Counted from the first letter of the stretch, positions 45,606 to 58,698 are shown. The stretch: 64,000 nt of DNA from Dacryopinax spathularia (GCA_037974965.1 JBBPFI010000010.1:248001-312000), one strand, 5' to 3'. Program-made: numbers and translations. Notes: generated by a model not told the origin, from the sequence alone.

Positions 45606-45962
45606 GATGGTTGTGTGCTGAGTTGTTGTGAGTACCAAGGCCGTTGTGCGGACAGGGTTAGGGTTAACGGCCAAGGGTCCCGCTCGGAGTTGCGGCTCGG
45701 AGACTCGGAGAAGAGCGCTGGCACGTGAAATCTGGGAGGCAGAGAGCCACGTCTCGCCTACCGACCACCACCGACCTCACCAGCATCATCGCTGAGAGAT
45801 CGATCAATCCCACGCTCTTTTGGTAGTTACCCATCTGGATAACGGGTACGCGTATATGAAGGTTCCTTATTGGCATCGCAGCTGACTTTTGGATAGATAA
45901 CTCCGTTTCTGTTAACCTACGACCGCACCGTCCCCTCGACTGCCGCCGCGTTTCGTACAACG
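45606..45962. promoter_or_regulatory. Bidirectional promoter region PTPA / OST4
   Basis: 357 bases separate the PTPA start (-) and the OST4 start (+). Nothing else is encoded here, so it must serve both genes. Confidence 0.5.
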
Positions 45963-46109
45963 ATGATCGACCACAACCAGCTTACAGACCTCGCCAACGG
46001 GCTGGGGATCGCATCTGTCCTCCTTATCGTTGCATTTCACTTCGTGGCTGTTAACCGGACGGGCCTGACAACGAGCAAAACGACGGGTGTGGCTGTGGAG
46101 AAGCGATGA
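45963..46109 (+). CDS. OST4: OST4-like mini-subunit of oligosaccharyltransferase
   Basis: A single-exon 48-residue frame: MIDHNQLTDLANGLGIASVL continues into LLIVAFHFVAVNRTG and a short polar tail ending in EKR. OST4 is a one-helix ER protein of 30-50 residues starting MI(S/D)..QL..LA, with a short helix and ending near FH(F/A)..VN. It stabilises the Stt3-Ost3/6 subcomplex for N-glycosylation. Position of the helix, the starting Met-Ile-Asp and the VN after the helix fit well. The polar tail is a little longer than in yeast. It is short enough to be skipped by most gene finders. Confidence 0.75.
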   Translation: MIDHNQLTDLANGLGIASVLLIVAFHFVAVNRTGLTTSKTTGVAVEKR

Positions 46110-46290
46110 GCTGGAGTCTTGGAGGAGAGTCGGCTGGTTTGGCCTAAGAGTAGGCATGTTGGGCCTGATGGATACGGCAGGTCTTTGGAGATGCTGCTGC
46201 TTGATGGCTGAAGGACTTTGTATGTATTTGACAAGCAGAATGACGATTCCATTTCCTCACTACCAAAACATATCTAACACAACCATGCAT

Positions 46291-47493
46291 CTAATTAATC
46301 TTGATAACAACCTTGCCCACATGCTTCTGACTCTCCAGATACCGATACGCGTCCTTGGCGTCTTTGAAGTCGAACACCTTGTCGACCACCGGCTTAACAC
46401 CAGTCACCTCGAAGAGCTTGCACATGCTCTCAAACTGCTCCCTGCTGCCAATCAGGATGCCCCGGAAGATGACACCTCTGGCGAGCGCCATCATGGCGAC
46501 ATTGCCCGGGTCACCCTGGGAGGCAACAAATCCAATGGAGCTGATGATCCCAGAGTAGCGAATGCAAGCAAAGGACTTCTGCAGGGTGCCAGGCCCGCCC
46601 ACTTCGACGATGTAGTCAACACCTTCGTTGTTGGTCAGCTTGAGGACTTCCTGCTCCCAGTCTGGGTTGGTCCGGTAGTTGATGAGGTGATGTGCTCCGA
46701 GCTTCTTGGCCAGCTTGAGCTTCTCATCAGACGAAGAAGTGACGATCACTTTCGCGCCTGAAGCAACGGCAATCAGGAGGCCAAAGATGGACACGCCGCC
46801 AGTGCCTTGGATGAGGACGCTAAGGTACGGTTCAGCAACAATGTGCCATGGGCGGGAAGACAGTACGTACGTATCGCCGCCCTTCATCGGTATGAGGCCC
46901 ATAAGCGCGTTGTATGCCGTAACCGCAGCGCAGGGAAGTGATGCCGCCTCCTCATAGCTCCAGCCCTCCGGCACACGGACAAGGCAGTACTCCGGCACAA
47001 CCGCATACTCCCTCAAAAACCCATCGATGGCCCCTCCGTGCGCAGTCAGGAGGGCGGCGAGCGTCGGTCCACCGGTGATATGGTCCCGGGTGAAGTTGGG
47101 CATCACCCGATCACCGACGGAGAACCGCTTGCATCCCTCGCCGGTAGCGACGATCTCGCCAGCGCAGTCGGAGACCGGGACGATGTTCTTCCCCAAAGGC
47201 AGGGGATACTCATTCTGCGCAATCTTGAGGTCGCGGTAGTTGAGCGAAACTAGGTACAGAAGATGAGCGAGAGTTCCGGTAATCTGGGGGGAGCAACGCA
47301 CCTGCATGGACTCTCAGAAGCACCTCGCCATGTCCCGGCTTAGGGACGGGTGCCTCACCCAAAGTAAGGGAGTCAATGGACTCATACTATGGATCCAGGT
47401 CATGTGTCAACCTAGCACCATGGCCATAAATAGCGTAAGACAGCGTACCTTAGGCAGGCGGTACTCCTTGGCAGTCGCAGGGATGTTTACCAT
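46291..47493 (-). CDS. Zinc-independent MDR alcohol dehydrogenase / quinone reductase-like (paralogue 2)
   Basis: Four exons beginning MVNIPATAKEYRLPK (ATG 47493), then YESIDSLTLGEAPVPKPGHG, VSLNYRDLKIAQNEYPLPLG, and VLIQGTGGVSIFGLLIAVAS for NADP binding, DYIVEVGGPGTLQKSFACIR and the tail DAYRYLESQKHVGKVVIKIN. All blocks align without gaps to the paralogue at 25892-27108, and the introns fall at the same codons (before ESIDSL/DSIDSL, before SLNYRD, and inside GGDT|VLIQG). Reaction is probably NAD(P)H-dependent oxidation-reduction of a small alcohol, quinone or enone; the substrate cannot be read from the sequence. Confidence 0.88.
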
Positions 47494-48523
47494 AGTGTCG
47501 TTTCCTGTTGTAGTAGTTGATAACGGTCGCTGTTCGGGTACGTGTGCGGGTGGTGGTCAGAGCAGGTGGAACGTGTGAATTCAGATCCAGTGCCCGGGAG
47601 CCCTTCTTATGCGGATGAGGACAGCCAGCCATGCTGACGAAACTCTAGCGTCGTGCGTCGATGAGCCAGCGGGTGGATGGGCGGGACGGGCGCGGCTGCT
47701 TGCCGGCGGTAACTCTGAGATCGTCGCCGCGCGAGACGAGACGGCGTGCGGCAAATCGCCCTGTTCCTACCGTCGCTCCAACTGCAACGGCTTGCTTGCC
47801 GCAAGCGCATCCATGCATCATCTCCTGTCGCCTTGCATTCCCGGTCGGCCGCGGTGGACGGGATGACGTTTCTAGCGCGGGGCGGCGAAAAGACGGGAGG
47901 AGGATAGAGCGGACGTGCGTCCACGGAGAGGGCGCAGCTACCCTGAGGGCAAGGGTTTTTTGGAGTGTGAATGATTATCCATAGCGGAGGCAAGGCTAGA
48001 AGTGCAGAAGCATCAACGGTGGATGCGCTTGCTGTCAGGCACTCTTGTCGGAATTAGCAGGAAGGTTGCCCCCTCGCACCCGGGAGTTTGGCCAGCCAAG
48101 CATGAGGAACTCACCCGTGGGCAGCTCGACCAGATTACGGTCGTGCCCAGCTGTCCTCATACACCGATGACGATGACCGGTATGCGGTTGGAGTCTGCCG
48201 GAAGCCTATGACGCTCTTTTCATGCTAGGCGGTTTGAGACAGCTCAGACACCTCTTTCCAACAAAAGGCATCGATGATGCTGCAGTGTGGTAAGAAGCAA
48301 ACCCGGCTAATACATCGGCCGCCGAAAGAAGAAGAACCGGCGGACATGCGCGAGAAGACGGAATGGTAAGCAGCACCGCCACATGGAAGAAATTCACGGA
48401 GGTTCCTGCCTGTGGTACCTTGATTTCTTTGCATCACGTGCCTCACCACTGCAGGCGCGTTCATCGAGATCGAGCGAGCTTGCGACGCTTCCCAGCATAC
48501 ACCTTACGCAGACCTAAACCACC
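47494..48523. other. Divergent intergenic region upstream of MSH4
   Basis: About 1 kb between dehydrogenase 2 and MSH4 start codons; no gene supported. Meiotic promoter elements could be here but none was recognised. Confidence 0.45.
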
Positions 48524-51500
48524 ATGTTCTCTCAACCTTTTGCAAGACCAGGAACGTCGCTTTCCCGTCCCTCGACCGCTCGGCCCCCAACCCGCATGAG
48601 CATAGTACCTTCTCAGCAGCAGGCCGACGAGCCCGACGGGGGAAGCTTCGTAGTGGCTGTCCTGGAAGGCCGAGGTGCGCTTCTCCTCTTCCTGCTTCTC
48701 TCCTGATGGCTTCTGGCGCATGGTGCTCCATCTCGGACCGCGCTGTGCCCGGTGATGATGGGAACTTCTTCACGATGAGCTCCACAATCCTGTTGATGCT
48801 TTATCCTTTTCTGCTCCTTTGCCGCTGCTCTTCGCGCATATACCTTGCTTACACACCGGTGGAAAGGTGTGGCGAGAGAAGTTGGCATCGCTGCTCTAGA
48901 CCGGGAGACAGGCCACACAGTTCTGCTCCAGGCACGTCGCATCATCACCGCACGTCATGCATCCCCTACTGACGCTGCGGATGTCTGCTCTCTTCCTTCA
49001 ATCTTCCCGACCGTGCATGCACAGGTTGCCGACTGCCAAACATACGTAAAGACGCTGCACCATATCGGCCTTCACAGGCCCAGCACATTGCTGGTGCTTG
49101 ACACCGCGCTAAGCGATCGATCTGGGGCCGGCGGGGGGTGGCCCGGACCCGGAGCTCCGAGCTTGTTGGTGCAGGCGCTCCAAGACGAATTTCCATCGGT
49201 AGTGATTGAGCCGGTCGCTAGGAAGTGAGCACACCCGTCTTCTTTTGTCCTAATCCGGCTGATCAAAAGCAAGATACTGGAGTGAGAGCGCTGGTATGAA
49301 ATGTTCACCGGTATGATTGTGCAGACGTGCTTACCTCCTTCATAGGCAGGGATTTCATCAAACAACTGCTTGTGGAGGATGAAGAACGGCCTGCAACACT
49401 CGTTGCCGTTCATGAAAAGTGAGAAAATGGCTGTTGAGGCGCATATATGCGGCTAACTCGACGACTGCAGATACTTCGCCTTATCTGCTGCTTCGGCTCT
49501 CTTCAAGTATCTCGAAGCAAGAAGCAACCTCGTCTTCGCCGCACACTCGCTGAGGATCCAGTTCGTTCCGGTAGAAGGTGTGCCAAAACCGACAAAAGGA
49601 AAAATGACATGCTAAATATTTGCACCCGTAGGAACAATGCTGATCGACGCTGATTCCGCCCGAAACCTCGAACTGGTCTGGAATTTGACGCACACAAAGA
49701 AGAGCACGCATAGCCTTTATGGTACACCCTCCCCTCCAGTGGAACACTCAGTACGCTGATTGCAGGCAGGGCTTCTGAACACTACCCATACCCCGATGGC
49801 TGCGCGAATTCTGCGCGCAAACATCCTTGCACCCGTTACTAGTGGGTGCTCTGCTCAACCTATGAAGCTTGCTCAGATAGCGCAGACCTGCATGCCATCA
49901 ATCAGAGATTAGATGCAGTTCAGGGTATGCGACCGCACCACCATTTCTGTGCACTGCTTACTAGAGGCAAAATAGAACTCACTGATGTGGAGGAACGTTT
50001 TGCCTCCATCAGGGATGCTCTCCGTGGAATGAAGGGCATAGATTTGGACAAACTGATCGCTGCGGTGAGTTCGTTCGAACTGGCGGGTTCTGCCGGAGCA
50101 GAATCTGACTTGCCTTCTACAGCTTATCAGCTCGGAAGCGCGTCCGACCACGAACGTCAAGATAGCGGAACAGCGGGTCGGGCAAATGTTGAGCCTGCGC
50201 ACCGCCGTGAAGACGCTCAAAGCCGTGCACGACGCGGTGAAAGGGTGTAAAGCCGATCTCTTGCAGGCGATAGAACGCGTGAGCCGCCTCTGCGTCCTTC
50301 GGAACGCCTCACTGGAATCATTGGTTGCAGATGCTGGACGATGATCGGATTGATCAGCTGGACCAAATCATCGCCGAGGCACTCAATGAAGATGCTGGTA
50401 TTGCCCGAAATGGTGTCCATAACAAGAATATGAAGGTGTATGCGGTCAAGGTGAGCTGTCGTATCGTCCGAATGCCGATTCTACCTAACATTGAACGTCA
50501 CTCAGGCAAACTACAACCGTCTCCTAGACGTAGCTCGCGAGACGTACAAAGAAGATGTGGCAGAAGTGTATGCGTTGCAAGGCCGCCTATCCGAAGAACA
50601 CGACCTGCCGCTCGACCTACAATGGACGGAGAACGGCTTCTATTTCACCGTCAAGAAGGATGAAATTCCGAATGGACGTCTGCCGAGAGGTTTCCTGGAT
50701 GTCAGCGCGAAGGCAAACAAGTATATCTGCTCGACTATGGACTTGGTACGTGTTCTGTTCCGGCGATCAAGGTGCTTTCTGACGTTGGGAGCAGAATAAA
50801 TGGAATGCGAGGGTGAAGGATGCCCTGAACGAAACTATGCTAATCAGCGATCAGTAAGCAACCTTATGATATATTGTCTCAGCTTCAAGAACGTCGCTGA
50901 CCTTGTAGGATCATTCGAAACGTCCTTGGAGAAGTCATGGAGCATGTTGCTGTGCTGTGGAAGGCATCGGAAGCTGTGAGTCCCTCATCCGTCAGCTGGG
51001 TACTGTCCTGACGAGCTCCCCAGCTCGCTCTGCTTGATATGATATGGGCCTTTGCTAATACCTCGATCAGTGCGTCAGCAGTTCATCGCTGAACCAGGAC
51101 TCTGACATTGGTCCAGTGCACCGTTATGGTGAGATTTTCATGGTGTATGACGCATCCCGGTGTAGCTTCACAAATCGCAGTCCGTCCCGAATTTACCAAC
51201 ACGCTTGCCATCAAAGGCGGTCGCCACCCAATCCTGGAGATTGTGCAGCCCCCGGGAGTGATCGTTTCCAATGACGTTTACTGCAGCGACGCCACCAGTT
51301 TTCAGCTTATTCAAGGGCCTAACATGAGCGGTAAGAGTACATATATCCGCCAAGTTGCGTTGCTTGTAATTATGGCTATGTTGGGATGCTTGTGAGTCAT
51401 TCATGCTAGGTCCTGCTTCATGATCTGACGCGGCTTGACAGCGTTCCCGCCGAGTATGCGAGCTTCCGTCCGCACGATGCCCTCCTCACGAGACTGTCGA

Positions 51501-52554
51501 ACGACGACGACGCCGAGCGAAATCTAAGCACCTTCGCACAGGAGATGGCGACGTCTGCTATGATTCTCGGGCTGGCAACGGAAAATTCCCTCATACTGGT
51601 TGATGAGCTGGGAAGAGGTAAGTGCTCACGCCCACCCGGCGGATGGGAATTGACGATGGCTGCTAGGTACTTCACCGCATGAAGGAATGGGTATTTGCCA
51701 TGCTCTTGCGGAGGAGATGATCAAGATAAGGGTATGATCTCTTCGATCAATGTAACGACATCTCTGATCACAGCAAATAGGCTTTCGTCTTCTTCACAAC
51801 GCAAGTCTGGTTATCCCCGTGAAGGAGTCTCCTAATATCGGTGGCAGACACTTCAACGACCTAAGTGCCACTCTTGGGAGATATCCGACCGTGAACAAGT
51901 GAGTGATTCAGTCGATTTGGTCGTTCGCAACTGACACGTGAGCTATAGCCTGCATTTGCAAGTCAATGCAAGTCAAATCCGAGCCACCCACACCTGTGAC
52001 CCTGATCTTGCGCACAGACGACACCGCAAACGACATCGACTGGCTTTCGCATGGTATTCGAGCACAAGTGAGGCACCGACCTCACATCCCCATCTGATGA
52101 ACCCCTAATGCAATATAGGATCCGGGACGGTCCTATGGAGGAGGAAGACCATTATGGTAATCTCGCAGGCGCTGGAGCTCGGGATACTGCTCACCCCTGG
52201 ATGACAAGGCTTGGAGCTGGCTAAACTCGCTGATCTGCCTGAGGATGTTCTGACGACTGCTGCTCGTGTCGCTGAGAATCTGGCCAAACGGGAACAAGAC
52301 CGCCGTGCGAAGAGCGAGGGCAGCAAAATCGGGCAACGCAGACGAGCTTTGATAAAAGTGACGTCTTCTCTTGGCTCAGACTGGCGCTTCTGGGACTCTT
52401 GGTCTGACTGGTTGCTCTTTTCCTGGAACAGCTCAAGCACGATCTTACGCAAGCTTATTTGCGCTCTGACTTGCCCGACAAGGACCTAGCTTTGTACCTG
52501 TCTGACTTGCGGAAACAGGTTGTCCAGGACATCGGACGCACTCTACCAAGCTGA
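48524..52554 (+). CDS. MSH4: Meiotic MutS homologue MSH4
   Basis: About eighteen exons span 4 kb. Recognisable parts in order: VAREVGIAALDRETGHTVLL, VADCQTYVKTLHHIGLHRPS, RDFIKQLLVEDEERPATLVA, YFALSAASALFKYLEARSNL, MLIDADSARNLELVWNLTHT, AEVYALQGRLSEEHDLPLDL, then the ATPase: GGRHPILEIVQPPGV, Walker A GPNMSGKSTYIRQVALLV, LSTFAQEMATSAMILGLATE, Walker B LILVDELGRGTSPHEGMGIC, FFTTHFNDLS and HYGLELAKLADLPEDVL. MutS mismatch-recognition residues are absent, as expected for MSH4, which forms MutS-gamma with MSH5 at crossovers. All key ATPase residues are present. Two introns use GC donors (48932 and 51801), and one exon is 20 nt (49274-49293). The final exon codes LKHDLTQAYLRSDLPDKDLA to the stop. 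Confidence 0.92.
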
Positions 52555-52752
52555 GCCAGCTTAGCTTATGGGATTCTGGAAACGTCGCTACTATATCAAC
52601 GGACTCTTCTTCCTTGTCAAAAATGGTGGTGTACCTGGTCGCCTTTTATCGTCATGTTTACTCTGATGCATTCCGATACCCCGTCTTCCATAGGATTGTG
52701 ACAATAATACGCCATTATGTCATTCCTTGTGGACACACGCGCCAATATCATT

Positions 52753-53943
52753 TCATCCTGCTGCCTCCCATCTCTCTTCTCCTTTCAGGCCCCAATCCTT
52801 CAACCAGTCTATGAACTTCCTGGCGACGGTCTTCTGACCCTCCTCATTACAATGTCCGTTATCGCGGAAGAGGTCGTCCCAGCCGATCCAACCGTGCGTG
52901 TCAACCACGAACACATTCTTATCCCCGACGGCCGCTCGATGTTCCTGAACCGCATGGTACGGAGAAGGGTTGTCGTAGAACATGCGCAAGGCGCCCGTCT
53001 CGCCCTACAACGATGTCAGCCCAACGTCGCAAAGCCCGGCGAAGGAGCTCACCCAATTGGTAAAGATGAATATCGGCTGATCCTTATAGTACTTCTCCCT
53101 CAACAGATCAACGAACTTCTTGTACGTCTCCGCAAACTCCTCCACAGGTACATGGTACCGTTCACTCCCGTCATTTGCGCCGACGAAGATGACGATATGC
53201 GTCGGCGGGTCGTCTCTCGAGAAATCCCAGTCTGTGACGTAGTTATGCTTCGGGTTGTAGAAGTAACGCGTGTCCTCGGTCTTGAAGAACTGGAATGACA
53301 GTCCGTGCACGTTGCCCCAGCATTCGATGTCCGTCAGTGCGGCTCCGGGCTGCATCCAGTCTAGTCAGTCAGGATCCCACAACAGAAACATGAGAAGGCG
53401 CACCTGAGCGTTGATGTCCTTCTCGGCTTTCAGCTCCTCCGCGACGATCCAGTCAAAGCAATCAATCACCCCGCGCTTGCAGTACTGCCCACTAGAATGC
53501 GAATCCCCAATAAACTGGAACTTCAACTTCTGAGGCTTATAAGCCTCCGGTTTGGCGCCTTCATTAAGAACTACCGATAGCAAATGCAGGTTTGCAAACT
53601 CCCACGCCTCGACCGCGAACCGTACCACCGCTTTCTTGCTGCCCAGATCGGCGGGGAGCGGGATGGAGTTGGAGCCGGTGTTGAAGATGACCGTTTCGTA
53701 CGGCGCGTAGTTGACGCTCACGCCGACAGGGAGGTCTTTGCTGTTTAGCTCTCCACAATTGACAGTGATGCTCTTCAGGTCGGTACCGACGATATCGAAG
53801 CCGCTGCCTGCCCTGTTCTCCCATCAGCCAAGGCGTCGCGTTGGAGGGCAAGAGCGGAGTGCGTACCACCAAGAAGTGTTATCCGCATCCCACCGCCCGT
53901 GCAGCCGCAGCAATGGATCTCCAGGCTTCAGCACGACCGCCAT
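52753..53943 (-). CDS. SGNH hydrolase, carbohydrate esterase family 2-like
   Basis: Four exons from ATG 53943. The N-terminal jelly-roll domain reads LLRLHGRWDADNTSWWAGSG, FDIVGTDLKSITVNCG and AVVRFAVEAWEFANLHLLSV. The C-terminal SGNH domain has block I FIGDSHSSGQYCKRG with the nucleophile Ser, a block III Asn in VIFVGANDGSERY, and DNGHCNEEGQKT with the catalytic His. This two-domain order (beta-sandwich then SGNH) is that of CE2 acetylxylan esterases. No signal peptide is visible (MAVVLKPGDPLLRL), so an intracellular deacetylase role is possible. The gene ends 199 bases from the MSH4 stop, tail-to-tail. Confidence 0.85.
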
Positions 53944-55428
<1,485 letters not shown>

Positions 55429-56014
55429 GGAGATACTTAGTTAGCTTGGTAGCTGGCCGGTAGAACTGTATAAACTCACCGGGGTCGCTGAAGGAGTCTG
55501 TGACGCAATGAGTATTATGATGTATGCACTACAAGCACGCTGGTGGACAGGATACAGACCTCAAGGACAGTCTTCGTATGCAACATTGCATCTAAATCGT
55601 GTGCGGGGGGCCGCTTCAGTCGCCGCCTTTTCTGAACCAGGTTCAAGATCATCTCGAGCAGATGGCGAAGGCGCGCGGCAAGACCAGCAGGCGGCCCAGT
55701 CCGTCTCGGTGACTCATACTTCCCTAGTGAGTACGCGCGTCCCCAACGAGGAAAGAACAGGTCTCGCGCCGGAAAAGAAGGCGTCCAGTCATCTTCTCGG
55801 CTGACGCGGACATGCTGCGCCCCAATCCAATGAATCGGTGGCGAGTACGAAGCGCTTTCCCGCAGCATCGCAATTCCACGCACTGACCACAAAGCTCGTG
55901 GTCCATGCAGCCAACTGTTCAGGTATATAAGCAGGCATGGCATTACCATATGCGCTGTAACAGCCAGTTAGCATACTCCGAACCGTACTGTTCTCGAGGA
56001 GATTGACTCACCAC
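55429..56014. other. Intergenic between the two WW genes
   Basis: About 590 bases. A minus-strand frame at 55515-55949 is open but shows no splice structure or family resemblance. No third WW copy is present. Confidence 0.45.
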
Positions 56015-56996
56015 ATGTCCGCATATAGCTTGCTTACTGTTCCTCCTATGCACAAAGACTTGTCGAACAACACCGCCCGACTGTTTATCAGCGAACCTGA
56101 GCCGAGCGCAATGTCTACGGGTCTCCCCACCCCGCCGGACGACGTACCGCGTCGTTCGCTCGCTTCAGGCCTTCCGAACCTGACCCAGGCAGCGAAGCCG
56201 GTCATCTCCACAGAAGGCCCAGCAGATCCTCGAAACAGCAACATCCCTACAGAGCTCGACGGCCTAGATGTCAACAAGATCATCCAGAACATCTGGGTGT
56301 GGAAGTATATGCTCGTCCCCACCGGCTGGAGCTCCAAGATCGACCCCCATACCGGCAGAATATACTACGTCGACCGCAACGCTCGCACGGCGACCTGGGT
56401 GAACCCACGTCACCCGCTGTCGGAATATAACCTCGGCCCCTTGCCCGCAGAATGGGAAGTCAAGGTTATGCCGGATGGGGTGGCGTATTTCGTGGATCAT
56501 AGGACGAGGGGTACGACGTGGGAGGATCCGAGGTTGAGGACGGTGGAGGGCCGGGCGAGGTTGTTGGAGAAGATGGAGGGGATGAAGAAAGTGCAGGAGG
56601 AGTTTGTCGCTTCTTTGCAGGTGGATGGGGATTGGAATGTGCCTGGAGCGGGGAGAGGCGAAGCGTATGCGAAGTTCAGCTCATTTGGTATCCGGGGCGT
56701 GAGACTCACACAAGCCGAGCAGGTATACGGAGGCGCCCATGCCGTTCGGCGATCACATCCCTCATCCAGGAGACGAACAAGGCCAATCAAAAGAGAGAAC
56801 GCTGGTCGTCGCCCCCGACCAGTCGGTCCTTGTCGTAGACGACAAGTTCTGGGATGAGATCAACGTCTTGGAAGCGGAGTTAAAGGCTCTCGAAGTGGAA
56901 ACGAGGCGCGCAGTCGAGCTGTCCAACGCCGAAGGCTCAGTCTTGGAAGACAATGGACCTCTTGCTGAAGCAACGCAGGTAGATAAGGTAGCTTAA
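56015..56996 (+). CDS. Tandem WW-domain protein 2
   Basis: Paralogue of the preceding gene. Disordered N-terminus, then IIQNIWVWKYMLVPTGWSSK and WW domains LVPTGWSSKIDPHTGRIYYV...TATWVNPRHP and LPAEWEVKVMPDGVAYFVDH...TTWEDPR, both with the two Trp residues. A Met/Lys/Glu-rich helix (LLEKMEGMKKVQEEFVASLQ) follows, and the C-terminal part VLVVDDKFWDEINVLEAELK is a probable coiled coil. A 49-nt intron (about 56674-56722) is needed to join AYAK to YTEAPMPFGD; its GTTCAG donor is weak, so a frameshift is the alternative. The first ATG is 56015; Met at 56111 (MSTGLPTPPDD) is equally plausible as start. Confidence 0.72.
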
Positions 56997-58698
56997 CATC
57001 GAGGATGGTTTGCCATCGTTGTGCATATACAAAGTGCGTAGAGTTGTACGATCGAGGACGGTAGGTGACGTCGACTGGAATTGGTTGTGCCAAGAGATCA
57101 CGTAAACAATGTCTGTCACTGAGCCCGGCGGCGTCTCGGAGATATGGAAGCCCTTGGTGGACAGCTGTTTAGGGGTCCCACCGACGGGGATAAGATAAGG
57201 CAAAGGGTCCTGCTCAGCTGTGAATGTTGGACCCTAATCCTTCCGGTTTAAAGCCCGCTACTTACTTATTGTCAGTAGTTAGGCATGATATTAAGAATAT
57301 CGCCTATTGGAAAGCACTTGAATATTATTCCTCCCACTTTTGACCAGTGTTCCTTTTTTATGACTCAAACAGCTATTTGAAATACCTCCTTATATATATT
57401 TATGCTCTCTTACCTCCCTCCTTTCTTATTAAGGTTCTTGATTCTGACTAGTCAAAAGCCTTTACTGGTCCTGATATGCACAAATTATAACCAGTAATGC
57501 AGATACCGGGTGTAGCATATAAAGCTACGAGACTCATATAACAGTGGCTGTATATAGCTATGTTGTTGCTTAATACAGACCAGTAGGTGTCTTATCAAAT
57601 AATGGTGAACTTATAGCAAATTTTCCTACAAATATCAAGGTTTCAGGCAGAGTTTGGTGGCAAAATTGATATTTAGTGTATTAGTAATATCCAAGGGAGG
57701 AAATTATGACCTTGTAAGCACTGGTCAGCAAGTGTTGGGAGCATTTCAGGCATTATCATAAGCTCATAGCCAGTAAACCTTTGCTGGTTTGTCCGGCCAT
57801 GTTAACAAGGTGTGATGCTTAAGCAATGAAGAAGAGCCATATGAGCAATAAATGTCTGCTAATATGTGGGAAAATGATAAGCCATGGCCGGAGTATGACC
57901 AAAGGTAGCCAGTCCAAACACTGGTGGCTGTGTGGATTTTGGAGCCCCGCTAAAATGCAATAAAAATTGATAAAAGGCAGATCTAAACGCCAAAAGTGTG
58001 CACATGGAACCTGTCCACAAAGACCAGTGCTCGGAGGGTTTGCGTGGACCGCTGGGACCCCCAAACAGGCGACCAAGCAAGCTGTCCACCAAGGGCTTCC
58101 ATACGGAGACGCGTCACCCGCGTTTCATCCGTTAGAGACCACCATCGGGCACTTCTGACAATCGTCCGCAGCAGCCAGTACTGCAGCTCGCAACAGAGCT
58201 TGGTATATGCTACAATACTCATTGTTGGGTACAAAGAATTATTGTATGCGAAATTATACACGTGTAAGAACGTGAAACCAGGTGAATTGATCATCCGATT
58301 TTACGGAGAGTCCAAGCGGTGCTGTTCGCTGTCGCCTCACGCCATGCCGTGCGGCGGCAAAAAGTGTAAGGGTCGCCTGTTGGCACAGGTCAGGTTCGAC
58401 AGCAAGCACGCCCAAGCCATCGACATCGCTCTCGTTCTGTTCTACCCTCCTTTCTCTCCTTTGCTCTTCACTAATACCCTCTCTTTTGGCATTTCACCAC
58501 CTTTCGGCATACTTGGACTCTGCTTGCTTCAGTGGAAGGCGGTCCGAGAACCTCGGCCCGACTCATCCGTCAAAACCGCGCGTCGAGAAGGGCGTTTGTT
58601 CCGAAGCCAGCGCACCTTTTCGCTGAGGTGGACTGACGGCAACAGCTAGACGTCGTCAACGCCCCTTTTTACGCCTTTTCCCTTCCCATCCATCGACG
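56997..58698. other. 1.7-kb intergenic region upstream of the chitin synthase
   Basis: Contains the AT-rich island described separately (57230-57965). The right part (about 57970-58698) returns to normal base composition and presumably carries the chitin synthase promoter. No gene supported. Confidence 0.5.
57230..57965. other. AT-rich, CpG-poor island, possible mobile-element fossil
   Basis: Base composition changes abruptly to AT-rich with very few CpG and many TpG/CpA dinucleotides, against CpG-rich flanks. No open frame longer than a few dozen codons survives. On the minus strand, short protein-like stretches separated by stops can be read (for example VFGLATFGHTPAMAYHFPTY). This is what an old repeat decayed by cytosine deamination would look like, but the family cannot be named and no end repeats were found. 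Confidence 0.45.

Noticed and set aside
51960-52020. A 10-bp near-duplication (GCAAGTCAAT/GCAAGTCAAA) read as a frameshift in MSH4
   Set aside because: A 56-nt intron GTCAAT...GCACAG from about 51969 restores the frame to FRMVFEHKIRDGPMEEEDHYG, so the gene is intact.
55515-55949. 144-codon minus-strand open frame between the WW genes
   Set aside because: Composition unlike the neighbouring genes and no recognisable domain.
57230-57965. Named transposon family for the AT island
   Set aside because: No transposase motif, terminal repeat or target duplication could be read; only the composition suggests a decayed repeat.
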